From Thermohalobaculum sp039027855 (GTDB lineage: Bacteria; Pseudomonadota; Alphaproteobacteria; Rhodobacterales; Rhodobacteraceae), in the NCBI GenBank assembly GCA_039027855.1, contig JBCCJI010000003.1, positions 124,001 to 188,000 on the forward strand: a stretch of 64,000 bases of DNA, in the 5' to 3' direction. A program made the translations under genes and the position numbers. This document shows positions 45,718-54,924 of the stretch, piece after piece (the stretch's first letter is position 1; each line of letters begins with the position of its first letter). Under the pieces are notes generated by a model. It was not told the DNA's origin and searched no databases. It worked only from the letters and a program-made list of their open reading frames with translations.

Positions 45718-45806
45718 GCCCGCTCTCTGGCCCGCTCTCCTGCCCCGTCTCTGGCGCAGTCTCTGGCGCAGTCTCTGGCCCAGTCCTAATCCCAATCTCT
45801 GGCCCC
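45718..45806. repeat. Imperfect 12-bp tandem repeats after the MoeB/ThiF gene
   Basis: Seven or so imperfect units of the type GTCTCTGGCGCA fill the convergent gap before the next gene. Similar 12-mers occur inside coding sequence at about 50,575-50,630 and 62,112-62,171. Confidence 0.7.
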
Positions 45807-45816
45807 GCCACGCGCC

Positions 45817-47151
45817 CTAGGGCAGCCGGATATCCACCCAGACCAGGCGGTGGTCCGAGGCCTTGTTGACCCGGCCGTGGCGCGTGTCGGCCCTGTTCAC
45901 CGTATCGCCGCGGGTGCCAAAACTCGGCCAATAGATGCCCGCGCCCGTCACTTCCAGCCGCGCATCGGGCAGCACATAGTCGACGCGCAGGTTGCCCGGC
46001 CCCGGATCGTCGCGCCAGTCGGCCGTGTCCAGCGCGGCGTCGCCCTGATGGTGGGCGTTGGCGCCCCCTTGGATCGCCGCCACCTGCCGGGCACCCGGGC
46101 TTGTCGGTCGCGGATCCTGCAGGCGGGGATGGGTCAGCAGCCCAGTGAGTGCCGCGCGCCGCGCATCGCCGTCAGCCGGATCGGCGTTCAGGTCACCAGC
46201 GACGATCACCAGCGCCCCGGGCGCGATCCCGCCCCACGCCCCGTCGTCGTCGATCAGCCATGCCGCATCATCCAGGATCTCGCTGATCAGGCGGATCTCG
46301 TCGTGATTGCGCCGCCCGTTGCGATCGGCCGGGCCATCGAACACCGGCGGTGTGGGGTGTGCCGCGATCAGCGTCACGCTGCTTCCGCCGGGCAGGGCGA
46401 TGGGCGCAGCGAGATGGGTCTTTGAGCTCAGCCTGAGCGCGGCCCAGGTCGTATCGTCATGCAAACGCTCACCATCGGGCAGCACGGGTCTAAGCGCCCC
46501 CGGCATGGTGGCCCAAGGCAGCCGCCGCCAGCTGCGTGCCGGACCGAGCGGCAGCCGGCTCAGCACCGCCATCGCGTATTGCCCCGGAAACGTGCCATAG
46601 CCCCAGGCATCGGCAGGGCGCAGCGTCTCGCCGGCCCCACGCCCATCCCCGTCGATATCGAGGCCCGAGGGCCGGCCGGTGTTGGACATCGGCTGCAGCC
46701 GGTAGGGATAGGCGATGCCAGCCAGATCATCGACCCTCGGCACGCCCTCGATCCCGTCCGCCAGCAACGCGGCAAAGGCGTCGAGTGCGGCGCCCCCGCC
46801 ATCGCGGTCGAACTCGTTGATCAGCAGGATGTCCGGCGCCGCGAGCAGGATGATCCGAGCGACCTCCAGCACCTGCGCATCGCGATCCAGAATGTCACCC
46901 AGCAGCACACCGGCGCCGTTGCGGCTGAGCGCGGCGTTGTACTGCGCAATCCGGATCGTGCCCTCGCCTGGCGGCTCCGGGTTGCCGGCGGCCGCCTTAT
47001 CCGGTGGCAAAAGCGCGAGGCAGAGCACCAGCCCCACCATAGGCGCCGAGGCTCGCCGTAAAAAGCGTCCCGGGAAGAGCCCGCAGGCGCGCCCAAACGC
47101 CCGCCCAACGGTCAGCACTTGTGCGACGCCGCTTTGCCGCGTGCCGGCCAC
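45817..47151 (-). CDS. Secreted endonuclease/exonuclease/phosphatase-family protein
   Basis: A protein of up to 444 residues. A basic N-terminus and membrane-spanning signal (MVGLVLCLALLPPDKAAAG) precede the EEP domain: IRIAQYNAAL, ILLINEFDRDG (catalytic Glu), VTLIAAHPTPP, IVAGDLNADPADG (Asn/Asp) and KASDHRLVWVDI (Asp-His) at the C-terminus. It could be an extracellular nuclease or phosphodiesterase. The start is a GTG at 47151 near the leuD stop. An ATG at 47040 would leave the signal without positive charges. Confidence 0.8.
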   Translation of the reverse strand: MAGTRQSGVAQVLTVGRAFGRACGLFPGRFLRRASAPMVGLVLCLALLPPDKAAAGNPEPPGEGTIRIAQYNAALSRNGAGVLLGDILDRDAQVLEVARIILLAAPDILLINEFDRDGGGAALDAFAALLADGIEGVPRVDDLAGIAYPYRLQPMSNTGRPSGLDIDGDGRGAGETLRPADAWGYGTFPGQYAMAVLSRLPLGPARSWRRLPWATMPGALRPVLPDGERLHDDTTWAALRLSSKTHLAAPIALPGGSSVTLIAAHPTPPVFDGPADRNGRRNHDEIRLISEILDDAAWLIDDDGAWGGIAPGALVIVAGDLNADPADGDARRAALTGLLTHPRLQDPRPTSPGARQVAAIQGGANAHHQGDAALDTADWRDDPGPGNLRVDYVLPDARLEVTGAGIYWPSFGTRGDTVNRADTRHGRVNKASDHRLVWVDIRLP

Positions 47152-47165
47152 ACGGTGGCGGTTTC

Positions 47166-47777
47166 TCAGCCTGCAAGCCAGGGGGCGCGCTCGGCCCGCT
47201 TGGCCTCGAAACCCGAGATCGCGCTCTCCCGCTCCAGCGTCAGCGCAATATCGTCGAGACCGTTCAGCAGGCAGTGCTTCTGGTGCGGGTCGATCTCGAA
47301 GGCGATGGTGCCGCCATCGGGGCGGTGGATGGTCTGTGCCTCCAGATCGATGGTGAAGGTTGCGTTCGCACCGTTCTCCGCATCGCCCATCAGCAGATCG
47401 ACCTCCTCCTGCGCCAGCTTGATCGGCAGGATGCCGTTCTTGAAGCAGTTGTTGAAGAAGATGTCGGCGAAGGACGGCGCGATCACGCAGCGGATACCGA
47501 AATCGAGCAGTGCCCAGGGCGCGTGCTCACGGCTCGATCCGCAGCCGAAATTCTCCCCCGCGACCAGGATCTCGGCCTGGCGATAGGCGGGCCGGTTCAG
47601 CACGAAATCCGCGATCTCGCTGCCCTCGGCATCATAACGCATTTCGGTGAAAAGGTTTACGCCGAGCCCGGTCCGCTTGATCGTCTTCAGGAACTGCTTC
47701 GGGATGATCATGTCGGTGTCGATGTTGATCAGCGGCAGCGGTGCCGCCGTCCCGGTCAGGGTCTTGAAGGGGTCCAT
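47166..47777 (-). CDS. leuD: 3-isopropylmalate dehydratase small subunit
   Basis: Small subunit of the leucine-pathway isomerase, 203 residues. It begins MDPFKTLTGTAAPLPLINID and has the swivel motif GENFGCGSSREHAPWAL (about residues 73-89). Works with LeuC, which is encoded 5.4 kb away on the same strand. The two are usually adjacent; here seven forward genes lie between them. Confidence 0.97.
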   Translation of the reverse strand: MDPFKTLTGTAAPLPLINIDTDMIIPKQFLKTIKRTGLGVNLFTEMRYDAEGSEIADFVLNRPAYRQAEILVAGENFGCGSSREHAPWALLDFGIRCVIAPSFADIFFNNCFKNGILPIKLAQEEVDLLMGDAENGANATFTIDLEAQTIHRPDGGTIAFEIDPHQKHCLLNGLDDIALTLERESAISGFEAKRAERAPWLAG

Positions 47778-47920
47778 CGCGTGGCGCTCCGCTCGGGTTT
47801 GTCACTCACGATGCTCTGCCATGGACGTGATGACCCGGCAAGTCGGCTAGGGGTGTACCGACGGATACCCTTGCTTACGTCTGCGTCAGCCAAAGAGAGA
47901 CACCGCGCAGGAGAGACGCC

Positions 47921-48400
47921 ATGCAACCCCGGATCGCCGCCCTAGCCACCATCGCCGGCCTGCTTCTCGCGGGCGTCGCAGGCCTCGCCGCCCCGACCGC
48001 CGAGGCGGGTGCCCATGAGCCCATCGAGATCGCCTCCACCTCCGCTTTCGCCTTCGACGGGATCGACCAGAGCAGGGTCGAGCACAGCCTGGCGCCGGCC
48101 GTGACCGCCGCAGCCTTCGGTGCGGCCGCCGCGACCGCGTTGACCGGCGATGCCGCCGCCGTTGTCACCGAGGTGGGCTTTCGCGGTCGTGGGTTCAGAG
48201 GGCGCGGCTTCAGGGGGCGTGGTTTCAAGGGGCGGGGGTTTAGAGGTCGCAGTTTTGGCCGGGGTTTTCGCAACAGGGGGTTCCGCCATGGCTTCGGCCA
48301 CCGTGGCTTTGGCAAGAAAAGCTTCGGACACCGGCGCTTTGGTCATGGCCGGGTGATCGTGACAAAGCCCTTCGGCGGCACAAAGTTCATCTTTAAGTGA
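47921..48400 (+). CDS. Secreted Arg-Gly-Phe repeat protein 1
   Basis: A 159-residue protein with a signal peptide (residues 1-29), an Ala-rich linker and tandem RGRGF/RGRGFRGRGF-type repeats at about residues 85-142. The end, VTKPFGGTKFIFK, resembles the end of the next protein. Very basic (many Arg, few acids) after the linker. No family is known to me. A binding role for anionic polymers (polysaccharide, DNA, teichoic-like acids) is possible but speculative. The leader has GGAGAG before the ATG. Confidence 0.7.
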   Translation: MQPRIAALATIAGLLLAGVAGLAAPTAEAGAHEPIEIASTSAFAFDGIDQSRVEHSLAPAVTAAAFGAAAATALTGDAAAVVTEVGFRGRGFRGRGFRGRGFKGRGFRGRSFGRGFRNRGFRHGFGHRGFGKKSFGHRRFGHGRVIVTKPFGGTKFIFK

Positions 48401-48473
48401 TCCGGCGACGGAAACCGGCGGCGCCTGCGTAGGCGAAGTGTCGACGTCACGAAGAGGAAGAGGAGACACCGCC

Positions 48474-49133
48474 ATGCCTCGCATCGCGCCGCCGTCATCG
48501 ACGCGCCCCGCCCGACCGCTGATCGCCTTGCTAGGGCGCTATGCCATGGCGCCCGTCCTCGCCCTGATCGGGCTCGGCGCCGGGTTCGCCACCGCGCCGC
48601 AGGCGACGGCCATGGTAGCCAGCCCAGCCCCGGCCCCAACTCCGGCCCCGGCAATGGCTTCAACGCCGACGGCGGTCCCCTTGGGCGACGCTGTCCGCCA
48701 AGCGACCGACGCGGCCAGCCTGTCATCCGCTGTGGTGCCGTTGAGCGCCGCACCCATCGGCAGCGCGGCGGGCGCGAGCGGCACAGGCGCTCTGCCCGTG
48801 GTGGACGTGCAGTACCGGCGCGGTTTCCGCAGGGGGTTCCGGCGAGGCTTTCGCCGCGGTGTCCGGCGGGGCTTCCGGCGCGGTTTCCGTCCGGGCTTCC
48901 GCGCAGGGTTTCGCCCCGGTTTCCGTCGCGGCTTCTATGGCCCGCGTTTCCGGCGCGGGTTCCACAGGGGCTTTCGAGGCGGTTTCGTCGCCCGCCGGGC
49001 CTTCTTCCCTGGACGGTTCGGGCGACCCTTCGTGCATCGCCCCTTCGGCCGCGGCGTGTTTTTCAACCGCGGTTTCGGCGCGGCGGTGACGATCGGCGGA
49101 CCCTTCCTGTCCAGCACCTTCGTCTTCCGCTGA
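48474..49133 (+). CDS. Secreted Arg-Gly-Phe repeat protein 2
   Basis: A 219-residue paralogue of the preceding protein. It has a basic N-terminus and signal segment (about residues 15-47), a Pro/Ala linker (PAPAPTPAPA) and tandem RRGFRRGF units at residues 115-170. A Phe/Arg/Gly tail ends VTIGGPFLSSTFVFR. It is 73 bp after the first paralogue and has GAGGAGAC before the ATG. The two probably form one operon and share a location outside the cytoplasm. Function unknown. Confidence 0.7.
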   Translation: MPRIAPPSSTRPARPLIALLGRYAMAPVLALIGLGAGFATAPQATAMVASPAPAPTPAPAMASTPTAVPLGDAVRQATDAASLSSAVVPLSAAPIGSAAGASGTGALPVVDVQYRRGFRRGFRRGFRRGVRRGFRRGFRPGFRAGFRPGFRRGFYGPRFRRGFHRGFRGGFVARRAFFPGRFGRPFVHRPFGRGVFFNRGFGAAVTIGGPFLSSTFVFR

Positions 49134-49262
49134 CGCCCCCGAGGACTCAGGCTCCTGGGGCTGAAGCTCCGGGGACTGCCGACGGGGCGCGTCACTGGGC
49201 CCGCGACCCGGCCCGCGACCCTGGCCCTTAACGACACGCTTCGCGCCTGCTAAGCGCGGCGC

Positions 49263-50531
49263 ATGGCCGGGCGTTTCTATCGCGACAATGCCCCGTGGCT
49301 TGCGGCCGCGGGGCTGATGACCTTCGGGTCGTCCTTCGGTCAGACCTTCTTCATCTCGCTGTCGGCGGGCGGCATCCGGGCCGAGCATGGGCTCTCTGAC
49401 GGCGACTGGGGCGCAATCTATACGATTGCCACACTCGCCTCGGCGGCGGTGCTGGTACAGGCCGGGCGGCTCGCCGATCATCTCGCTCTGCGCCCGCTGG
49501 TGATCGGGGTCACCCTCATCTACTGCCTCGCCTGCGCGGCGGTGGGGCTCGGGCAGTCGGTCTGGGTCCTCGGTCTCGGCATCTTCGGCCTGCGCCTCGC
49601 CGGGCAGGGTCTGATCAGCCATCTCGGCCAGACCGCCACCGCCCGCTGGTTCAACGCCAATCGCGGGCGCGCCATGGCGTTCGTCGTTCTGGGCTATCCG
49701 CTGGGCGAGGCGCTGCTGCCGCCCCTCGCCGTCGCCGCCATGCAGAGCGTCGGCTGGCGCGGCGTCTGGGGCATCGCCGCGGCGGTGCTTGCCCTGGCCA
49801 TCCTGCCCGCGATCCTGGCGCTGCTGGCGCGGGGCCGCCGGCGGCCAAGCGGCGCGCCCCCGGGCGAGGGGGGCGCACGCGCCGCAACCGGCATGGACGG
49901 CCGCCACTGGTCGCGGGCCGAGGTCCTGCGGCACTGGTCGTTCTGGGCGCTGATGCCGGCGGTGCTAGCCCCCAGCTTTATCGGCACGGTGCTGTTCTTC
50001 CATCAGGTGCACCTGTCCGAGGTCCGGGGCTGGGATCTCGCCACCATGGCCGCGGGCTACCCGGTCTATGCCGGGCTGTCGGTGGCCCTGTCGCTTGCCA
50101 CGGGCCGGGTGATCGACCGCGTCGGACCGGTGCGGTTGCTGCCGTTCTTCCTCGTCCCCATGGCGCTCGCGGTCTCGGTGCTGATGCTGCCGGGCGGCGC
50201 CTGGGTCTGGCTTGCCGTCCTGCTCGGCATCGGAATGAGCCAGGGCGTCGTCGTCACGCTGTTCGGCACGCTCTGGCCCACGCTCTACGGCACACGGCAT
50301 ATCGGAGGCATCAAGGCGCTGACCGTCTCGGCCATGGTCGTGTCGACCGCGGTGGGGCCGGGGATCACGGGGCTTGCCATCGATGCCGGCCTGCCGCTGC
50401 CCGCACAGGCGCCGGCGATGGCCTTGTGGTGTGTGCTGGCGACATGCCTGATGGCAGTGGTGGCGGCGCGCCTTTCCGCGCGGCTTGGCGATCGCGCCGC
50501 CGATGCACCCGCGACCGCCGAGGAGGGATGA
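49263..50531 (+). CDS. Major facilitator superfamily transporter
   Basis: A 422-residue inner-membrane protein with 12 predicted spans. It shows the MFS pattern in the first half (GDWGAIYTIATLASAAVLVQAGRLADHLALRP, with the RxxDxxxR loop between helices 2 and 3) and ATGRVIDRVGPVRLLP in the second half. It resembles monocarboxylate or oxalate/formate antiporter-type MFS, but the substrate is not assigned. An acetyltransferase gene follows immediately. Confidence 0.85.
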   Translation: MAGRFYRDNAPWLAAAGLMTFGSSFGQTFFISLSAGGIRAEHGLSDGDWGAIYTIATLASAAVLVQAGRLADHLALRPLVIGVTLIYCLACAAVGLGQSVWVLGLGIFGLRLAGQGLISHLGQTATARWFNANRGRAMAFVVLGYPLGEALLPPLAVAAMQSVGWRGVWGIAAAVLALAILPAILALLARGRRRPSGAPPGEGGARAATGMDGRHWSRAEVLRHWSFWALMPAVLAPSFIGTVLFFHQVHLSEVRGWDLATMAAGYPVYAGLSVALSLATGRVIDRVGPVRLLPFFLVPMALAVSVLMLPGGAWVWLAVLLGIGMSQGVVVTLFGTLWPTLYGTRHIGGIKALTVSAMVVSTAVGPGITGLAIDAGLPLPAQAPAMALWCVLATCLMAVVAARLSARLGDRAADAPATAEEG

Positions 50532-50532
50532 G

Positions 50533-51381
50533 ATGACCGAGAAGGCCAAGGGAGAGAGCGAGCAGGCAGCGGCGTCTCAGGCCCAATCTGGGACCCAACC
50601 CGAGACCCCGCCCGAGACCCTGGAGACCCCTTGGCCGCGCGCGATCAGCGCTGCCCCCATCGCGGGGCAGACGGCGTGGCGTGCTCCGGCACGTGCCGAT
50701 ATCGCGGGCGATGGCGTGCGGCTCGAACCACTCGACCCCGCACGCCACGGCGCCGCGCTCTGGCAGGCGATGCAGGACGATGATCCCGCCCGCTGGCACT
50801 ACCTGCCCTATGGCCCCTACGACCGGGCCGAGACGATGGCGGCCCATCTCACCACCTGCGCTGCCACGGCCGATCCGCTGTTCTTTGCGATCCTACCCGA
50901 TGAGACCGGCGTGGCCGAGGGCGTCGCCAGCTATCTCGAGATCGACCCCGACCACGGCATCATCGAGATCGGCCATATCTGGCTCGGCCCGCGCCTGTCG
51001 CGCCGGCGCGCGGCCACCGCCGCTTTCCGCGCGATGATCGGGCACGCCATGGACGATCTTGGCTACCGGCGGATGCAGTGGAAATGCGATGCAATGAACG
51101 CCCCGTCCCGCGCGGCGGCGCGCAGGCTCGGCTTTCGCTACGAGGGCGTGCTGCATGCCGTGCGCGTGGTGAAGGGCCGCAACCGCGACACCGCCTATTA
51201 CAGCATCCTCGACACCGAATGGCCGGCGATCAGAGCGGTCATGGACACCTGGCTCGCTGCCACCCCGCCAGATGGCTCGCCAAACGCCCCGCAAGACGAC
51301 CCGCCAATCGGCGCGCCGATTGGAGCGCCGGCCCAATCGCTCAGCAGCATGACCAAGGCGCTGCCACCCTCGGCGCGCTGA
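50533..51381 (+). CDS. GNAT-family N-acetyltransferase (RimJ/RimL type)
   Basis: A 282-residue protein. The N-terminal 50 residues (SEQAAASQAQSGTQPETPPE and on) are low-complexity and probably disordered. The GNAT domain spans about 55-230, with the acetyl-CoA loop LGPRLSRRRAATAAF (R/QxxGxA-like, altered), ALWQAMQDDDPARWHYLPYGP and AARRLGFRYEGVL. Substrate unknown, perhaps a ribosomal protein or small molecule. The ATG follows the MFS stop by 1 bp with GGAGGG upstream, so the pair is coupled. The C-terminus after residue 235 is another disordered tail. Confidence 0.8.
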   Translation: MTEKAKGESEQAAASQAQSGTQPETPPETLETPWPRAISAAPIAGQTAWRAPARADIAGDGVRLEPLDPARHGAALWQAMQDDDPARWHYLPYGPYDRAETMAAHLTTCAATADPLFFAILPDETGVAEGVASYLEIDPDHGIIEIGHIWLGPRLSRRRAATAAFRAMIGHAMDDLGYRRMQWKCDAMNAPSRAAARRLGFRYEGVLHAVRVVKGRNRDTAYYSILDTEWPAIRAVMDTWLAATPPDGSPNAPQDDPPIGAPIGAPAQSLSSMTKALPPSAR

Positions 51382-51520
51382 CATCGCCGACGCGGCACGA
51401 AGGGTGGCGCTGGGGCTTGCGATGGACGCCATAATTCGGCCCAAGCGGCGCGGTTTCTAGGCAGGGTTGTGGGCCCGCCGCCGTGCCCAAGGCGCCGACG
51501 CCATCTCTGCCGGAGGACGC

Positions 51521-52000
51521 ATGTCGACCATTGATCGCCGCCGCATGCTGTATCTCCTCGCATGGATCTATGCGCTGCTCGCCCTCGGCATCAATGTTTT
51601 CTGGCAAGAGCGCGATGTCTTTCCGATCTTCAACTGGTCGCTCTTCAGCGTTGTCACCGACAACAACGTCTCGCCGACGCTGATGATCCACCGGATCGAC
51701 GATCTGGTGTTCGACGAGCCTATGAATTTCTTCGATCTCGGCGCGTATTTCCCTCGGGCCCGCAGTCGTGACGTGAAGGTTGTGAAGCTGATCAGACGGT
51801 ACAGGGCCGATGTCGCCGTCGATCCGACAGCCGGCCCGGCGCTGATTCGCGCGATCGAGCAGCGTTTCCTCGCAGGTTACGACCGCGTCGACTACAGCCT
51901 CGAGACCTGGCGCTATGACGCGCTGGAGCGCTTTCACCACGGACGGATCAACGAGCGCATCCTCCACTACACGGGCAGTACGGTGGAGGATCCGTCATGA
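51521..52000 (+). CDS. Single-span membrane protein paired with HTTM protein
   Basis: A 159-residue protein with one N-terminal membrane helix (MLYLLAWIYALLALGINVFW, about residues 8-27), then a soluble domain with FPIFNWSLFSVV and LIRRYRADVAVDP. GGAGGA lies just before the ATG. The stop overlaps the ATG of the next gene (ATGA), so the two are translated together and probably form a complex. No family recognised. Confidence 0.65.
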   Translation: MSTIDRRRMLYLLAWIYALLALGINVFWQERDVFPIFNWSLFSVVTDNNVSPTLMIHRIDDLVFDEPMNFFDLGAYFPRARSRDVKVVKLIRRYRADVAVDPTAGPALIRAIEQRFLAGYDRVDYSLETWRYDALERFHHGRINERILHYTGSTVEDPS

Positions 52001-53016
52001 GCCGGCGTCGCATGCCGCTTGGGATCGGCCGCCATCTGAGGGTGCTGCCGGGTGATGCGCCGCGCTGGCACGAACACGGCCGCATGGCCGAGCGTTGCAT
52101 CTTCATCATCCAGATCTACTATCTGCTGACGCTGGCGAGGCTCTACAGCGTCGGCCACCAGTACACGTCTTTCTCACGCCACCCCGACGAACTCATGCCG
52201 CTCTGGCCGATGGCCTGGCTGCCGCTCGATGCCTCGATCAACGATGCGTTCAGTGGGCTGGTTCTGGCGATGCAGGTGATCGGCGTGCTGGGCCTGTTCT
52301 TCTGGCGCCACTTCATCGTGCGCCTGCTGGTCTGCGTCGCCTTCCTGCAGCACATGACCTTTGCCAATCTCGGCGGTGCCATCAATCACGGCCTGCACGA
52401 GTGGTTCTGGCTCTCCTTCATCCTGCTCTTTCTGCCTGCGGGGCTCTGGCGACAGCGCGACGACGCGCTGAGCCGGCATCAGCGGGTCGGTGTGATGACC
52501 GTCTTCGCTGCGGCGGGCGGCTTCATCCTGATGTTCTATTCGCTATCGGGCTACTACAAGCTGCGCGAGCTTGTGCTCACCGAGGCCCATGGCGTCTATG
52601 GCGCGCTGCACTGGGATTCGATGGCGCAGATCGTCGGGGGCCGGATGTTCGACACCATGTCAGACCCGCCCTTGGCCGAGTTCCTGCTGAACTACCCCAT
52701 CCTCGGTTGGCCGATGTTCATGCTGCTGTACTATGTCGAAGTCTTCGCCTTCATCGCGATCTTCCGGCCGGTACTGCTGAAACCCTTCGCGGTGGTGCTG
52801 ATCCTGTTTCACATCGGCACCTTCCTCTTCCTCGACATCGCGTTCGACGACCACGTGGTGATCAACGGCCTGTTCATGCTGATGTCGCCGCTGGCGCCTG
52901 GCGGCTTCCGCGTGATGCAGACCGTGCTGGCGCTGCCGGTGATCGGGGACGTGCTGCGCGTTTTCGTCGGCAGGCGATGGCGCGAGACGGGCCGCGCCGC
53001 GGTGCCGGCGGAGTAA
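51997..53016 (+). CDS. HTTM-like polytopic membrane protein
   Basis: A 339-residue protein with about eight membrane spans. It resembles the HTTM (horizontally transferred transmembrane) domain of vitamin K-dependent gamma-carboxylase relatives: NLGGAINHGLHEWFWLSF, LSGYYKLRELVL and LYYVEVFAFIAIF. His/Glu residues in the second span and QHMTFANLGGAINHG are at conserved places. The reaction is unknown. It is coupled to the preceding gene through an ATGA overlap. Followed by a short tandem CAG-CCCC-type repeat at about 53,120-53,160. Confidence 0.75.
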   Translation: MSRRRMPLGIGRHLRVLPGDAPRWHEHGRMAERCIFIIQIYYLLTLARLYSVGHQYTSFSRHPDELMPLWPMAWLPLDASINDAFSGLVLAMQVIGVLGLFFWRHFIVRLLVCVAFLQHMTFANLGGAINHGLHEWFWLSFILLFLPAGLWRQRDDALSRHQRVGVMTVFAAAGGFILMFYSLSGYYKLRELVLTEAHGVYGALHWDSMAQIVGGRMFDTMSDPPLAEFLLNYPILGWPMFMLLYYVEVFAFIAIFRPVLLKPFAVVLILFHIGTFLFLDIAFDDHVVINGLFMLMSPLAPGGFRVMQTVLALPVIGDVLRVFVGRRWRETGRAAVPAE

Positions 53017-53163
53017 GCCGCGCGGCCTTCCCCGGGCCATTGACCCATACGTCACGAAGATGGGTCAGCGCCCGCTAGACCAGAGGCCGTTCGGCCTAAT
53101 GGGCGCAGGATACCCCGCCAGCGCCCGTTCAGCGCCCCGTCAGCCCCCGATCAGACCCCCCTT

Positions 53164-54564
53164 TCAGCCGAGATGGCGGACGTCGGTCAGGCGGCCGGTG
53201 ACGGCGGCGGCGGCGGCCATGCCGGGGCTCATCAGGTGGGTGCGTGAGCCGCGGCCCTGACGCCCCTCGAAATTGCGGTTCGAGGTGGAGGCACAGCGCT
53301 CGCCCGGGCCAAGCTGGTCGGGGTTCATGCCGAGGCACATCGAACAGCCGGCCATGCGCCATTCGAACCCCGCCTCGATCAGCTTCTGGGCGATGCCCTC
53401 TTCCTCGGCCTGGGCGCGCACCAGCCCCGAGCCGGGGACGATCATGGCGCGCAGGCCCTCCTTCACGCGGCGGCCCTCCATGATGCGGGCCACTTCGCGC
53501 AGATCCTCGATCCGGCCATTGGTACAGGAGCCGATGAAGACCGCGTCGATCTCCACATCCTCCAGCCGGGTGCCGGGGGTGAGTCCCATGTAATCCAGCG
53601 ACCGACGCGCGGCGGCGACCTTGCCGCCCTCGAAATCCTCAGGATGGGGTACGACGCCGGTGATCGGCAGCACGTCCTCGGGGCTGGTGCCCCAGGTCAC
53701 GACGGGCTGGATGTTGGCAGCGTCCAGGATCAGCTCGCGGTCGAAATGGGCGCCGGGGTCGGAGTGCAGCGTCCTCCAATGGGCGACGGCACGCTCCCAG
53801 ATGTCGCCCTTGGGCGCGCGCGGTCGGCCCTTCACATAGGCGATGGTCTTCTCGTCGGGTGCGACCAGACCAGCCCGCGCGCCGCCCTCGATCGCCATGT
53901 TGCAGACCGTCATCCGGCCTTCCATGCTGAGGCTCTCGATCGCCTCGCCGCAGTATTCGATCACGTGGCCCGTACCGCCGGCGGTGCCGGTCTCACCGAT
54001 GATGCTGAGCGTGATGTCTTTGGCGGTCACGCCCTCGGGCAGGGCGCCGCGCACCTCGACCCGCATGTTCTTCGACTTCTTCTGGATCAGCGTCTGGGTG
54101 GCCAGCACATGCTCGACCTCGGACGTTCCGATGCCATGCGCCAGCGCCCCGAAGGCGCCGTGGGTCGCCGTGTGACTGTCACCGCAGACGATGGTCATGC
54201 CGGGCTGGGTCAGCCCCTGCTCGGGTCCGATGATATGCACGATGCCCTGCCGGCGATCGGCCACGTCGAACAATTCCACCCCGAAATCGGCGGCGTTCTG
54301 GCGCAGCGCCTCCACCTGGATGCGGCTCTGCACGTCGCGGATGCCCTCCAGCCGGGTGGGATCGGTCGGCACGTTGTGGTCTGGCACGGCCAGCGTCGCC
54401 TCGGGATGGCGCACGCGCCGGCCGGTCATCCGCAGCCCTTCGAACGCCTGCGGGCTCGTCACCTCATGCACTAGATGGCGGTCGATGTAGAGGAGACAGG
54501 TCCCGTCATCGCCTTCTTCGATGACATGCTCGTCCCAGATCTTGTCGTATAGCGTCTTTGCCAT
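53164..54564 (-). CDS. leuC: 3-isopropylmalate dehydratase large subunit
   Basis: Large iron-sulfur subunit of isopropylmalate isomerase, 466 residues. The start MAKTLYDKIWDEHVI is chosen over upstream non-coding residues. 4Fe-4S ligands are in IGSCTNGRIEDLR (about residue 345) and CSMCLGMN (about residues 405-408). VCGDSHTATHGAFGALAHGIG (about residues 130-150) is diagnostic. It pairs with LeuD, encoded 5.4 kb downstream on the same strand. Confidence 0.97.
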   Translation of the reverse strand: MAKTLYDKIWDEHVIEEGDDGTCLLYIDRHLVHEVTSPQAFEGLRMTGRRVRHPEATLAVPDHNVPTDPTRLEGIRDVQSRIQVEALRQNAADFGVELFDVADRRQGIVHIIGPEQGLTQPGMTIVCGDSHTATHGAFGALAHGIGTSEVEHVLATQTLIQKKSKNMRVEVRGALPEGVTAKDITLSIIGETGTAGGTGHVIEYCGEAIESLSMEGRMTVCNMAIEGGARAGLVAPDEKTIAYVKGRPRAPKGDIWERAVAHWRTLHSDPGAHFDRELILDAANIQPVVTWGTSPEDVLPITGVVPHPEDFEGGKVAAARRSLDYMGLTPGTRLEDVEIDAVFIGSCTNGRIEDLREVARIMEGRRVKEGLRAMIVPGSGLVRAQAEEEGIAQKLIEAGFEWRMAGCSMCLGMNPDQLGPGERCASTSNRNFEGRQGRGSRTHLMSPGMAAAAAVTGRLTDVRHLG

Positions 54565-54924
54565 GGCTCTGATCCTGGTCTGCGGTCGGCTGGTGCTTGG
54601 CGCTCGGTTCGGGTCTTGGCGTCTGGCCTGACGGGCCACGCTTTGCCGATCTCGCGCCGCTCAGCCCGTCGCAAGGGCCACGCGCGCACCGTGGAACCGG
54701 GACGGAAGTCGCCGGTGATCGGTGAGATCGCGAAGTGGCTGTGGCATCCTCATGGCGATGATCTATCGCCCCATGGCGGTTTGGGCAACGGTTGGGGAGC
54801 GGTGCGCGCCGAGATGGCGCCAATAGTTGAGGTCATCACGCCACGTTCCCGCCACAATGATCGGCACAGAACTACCACGCCACTAAATGGCAAGTCCCGT
54901 TAAAGAACCCACGAAAGACTGGCT
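54565..54924. other. Divergent gap between leuC and a small forward gene
   Basis: 360 bp with no gene or repeat. The sequence before the small forward gene is AT-richer (CACTAAATGGCAAG, GTTAAAGAACC). The leuC promoter must be here, but no -35/-10 pair is convincing. No leucine-rich leader peptide or attenuator was seen. Confidence 0.35.
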
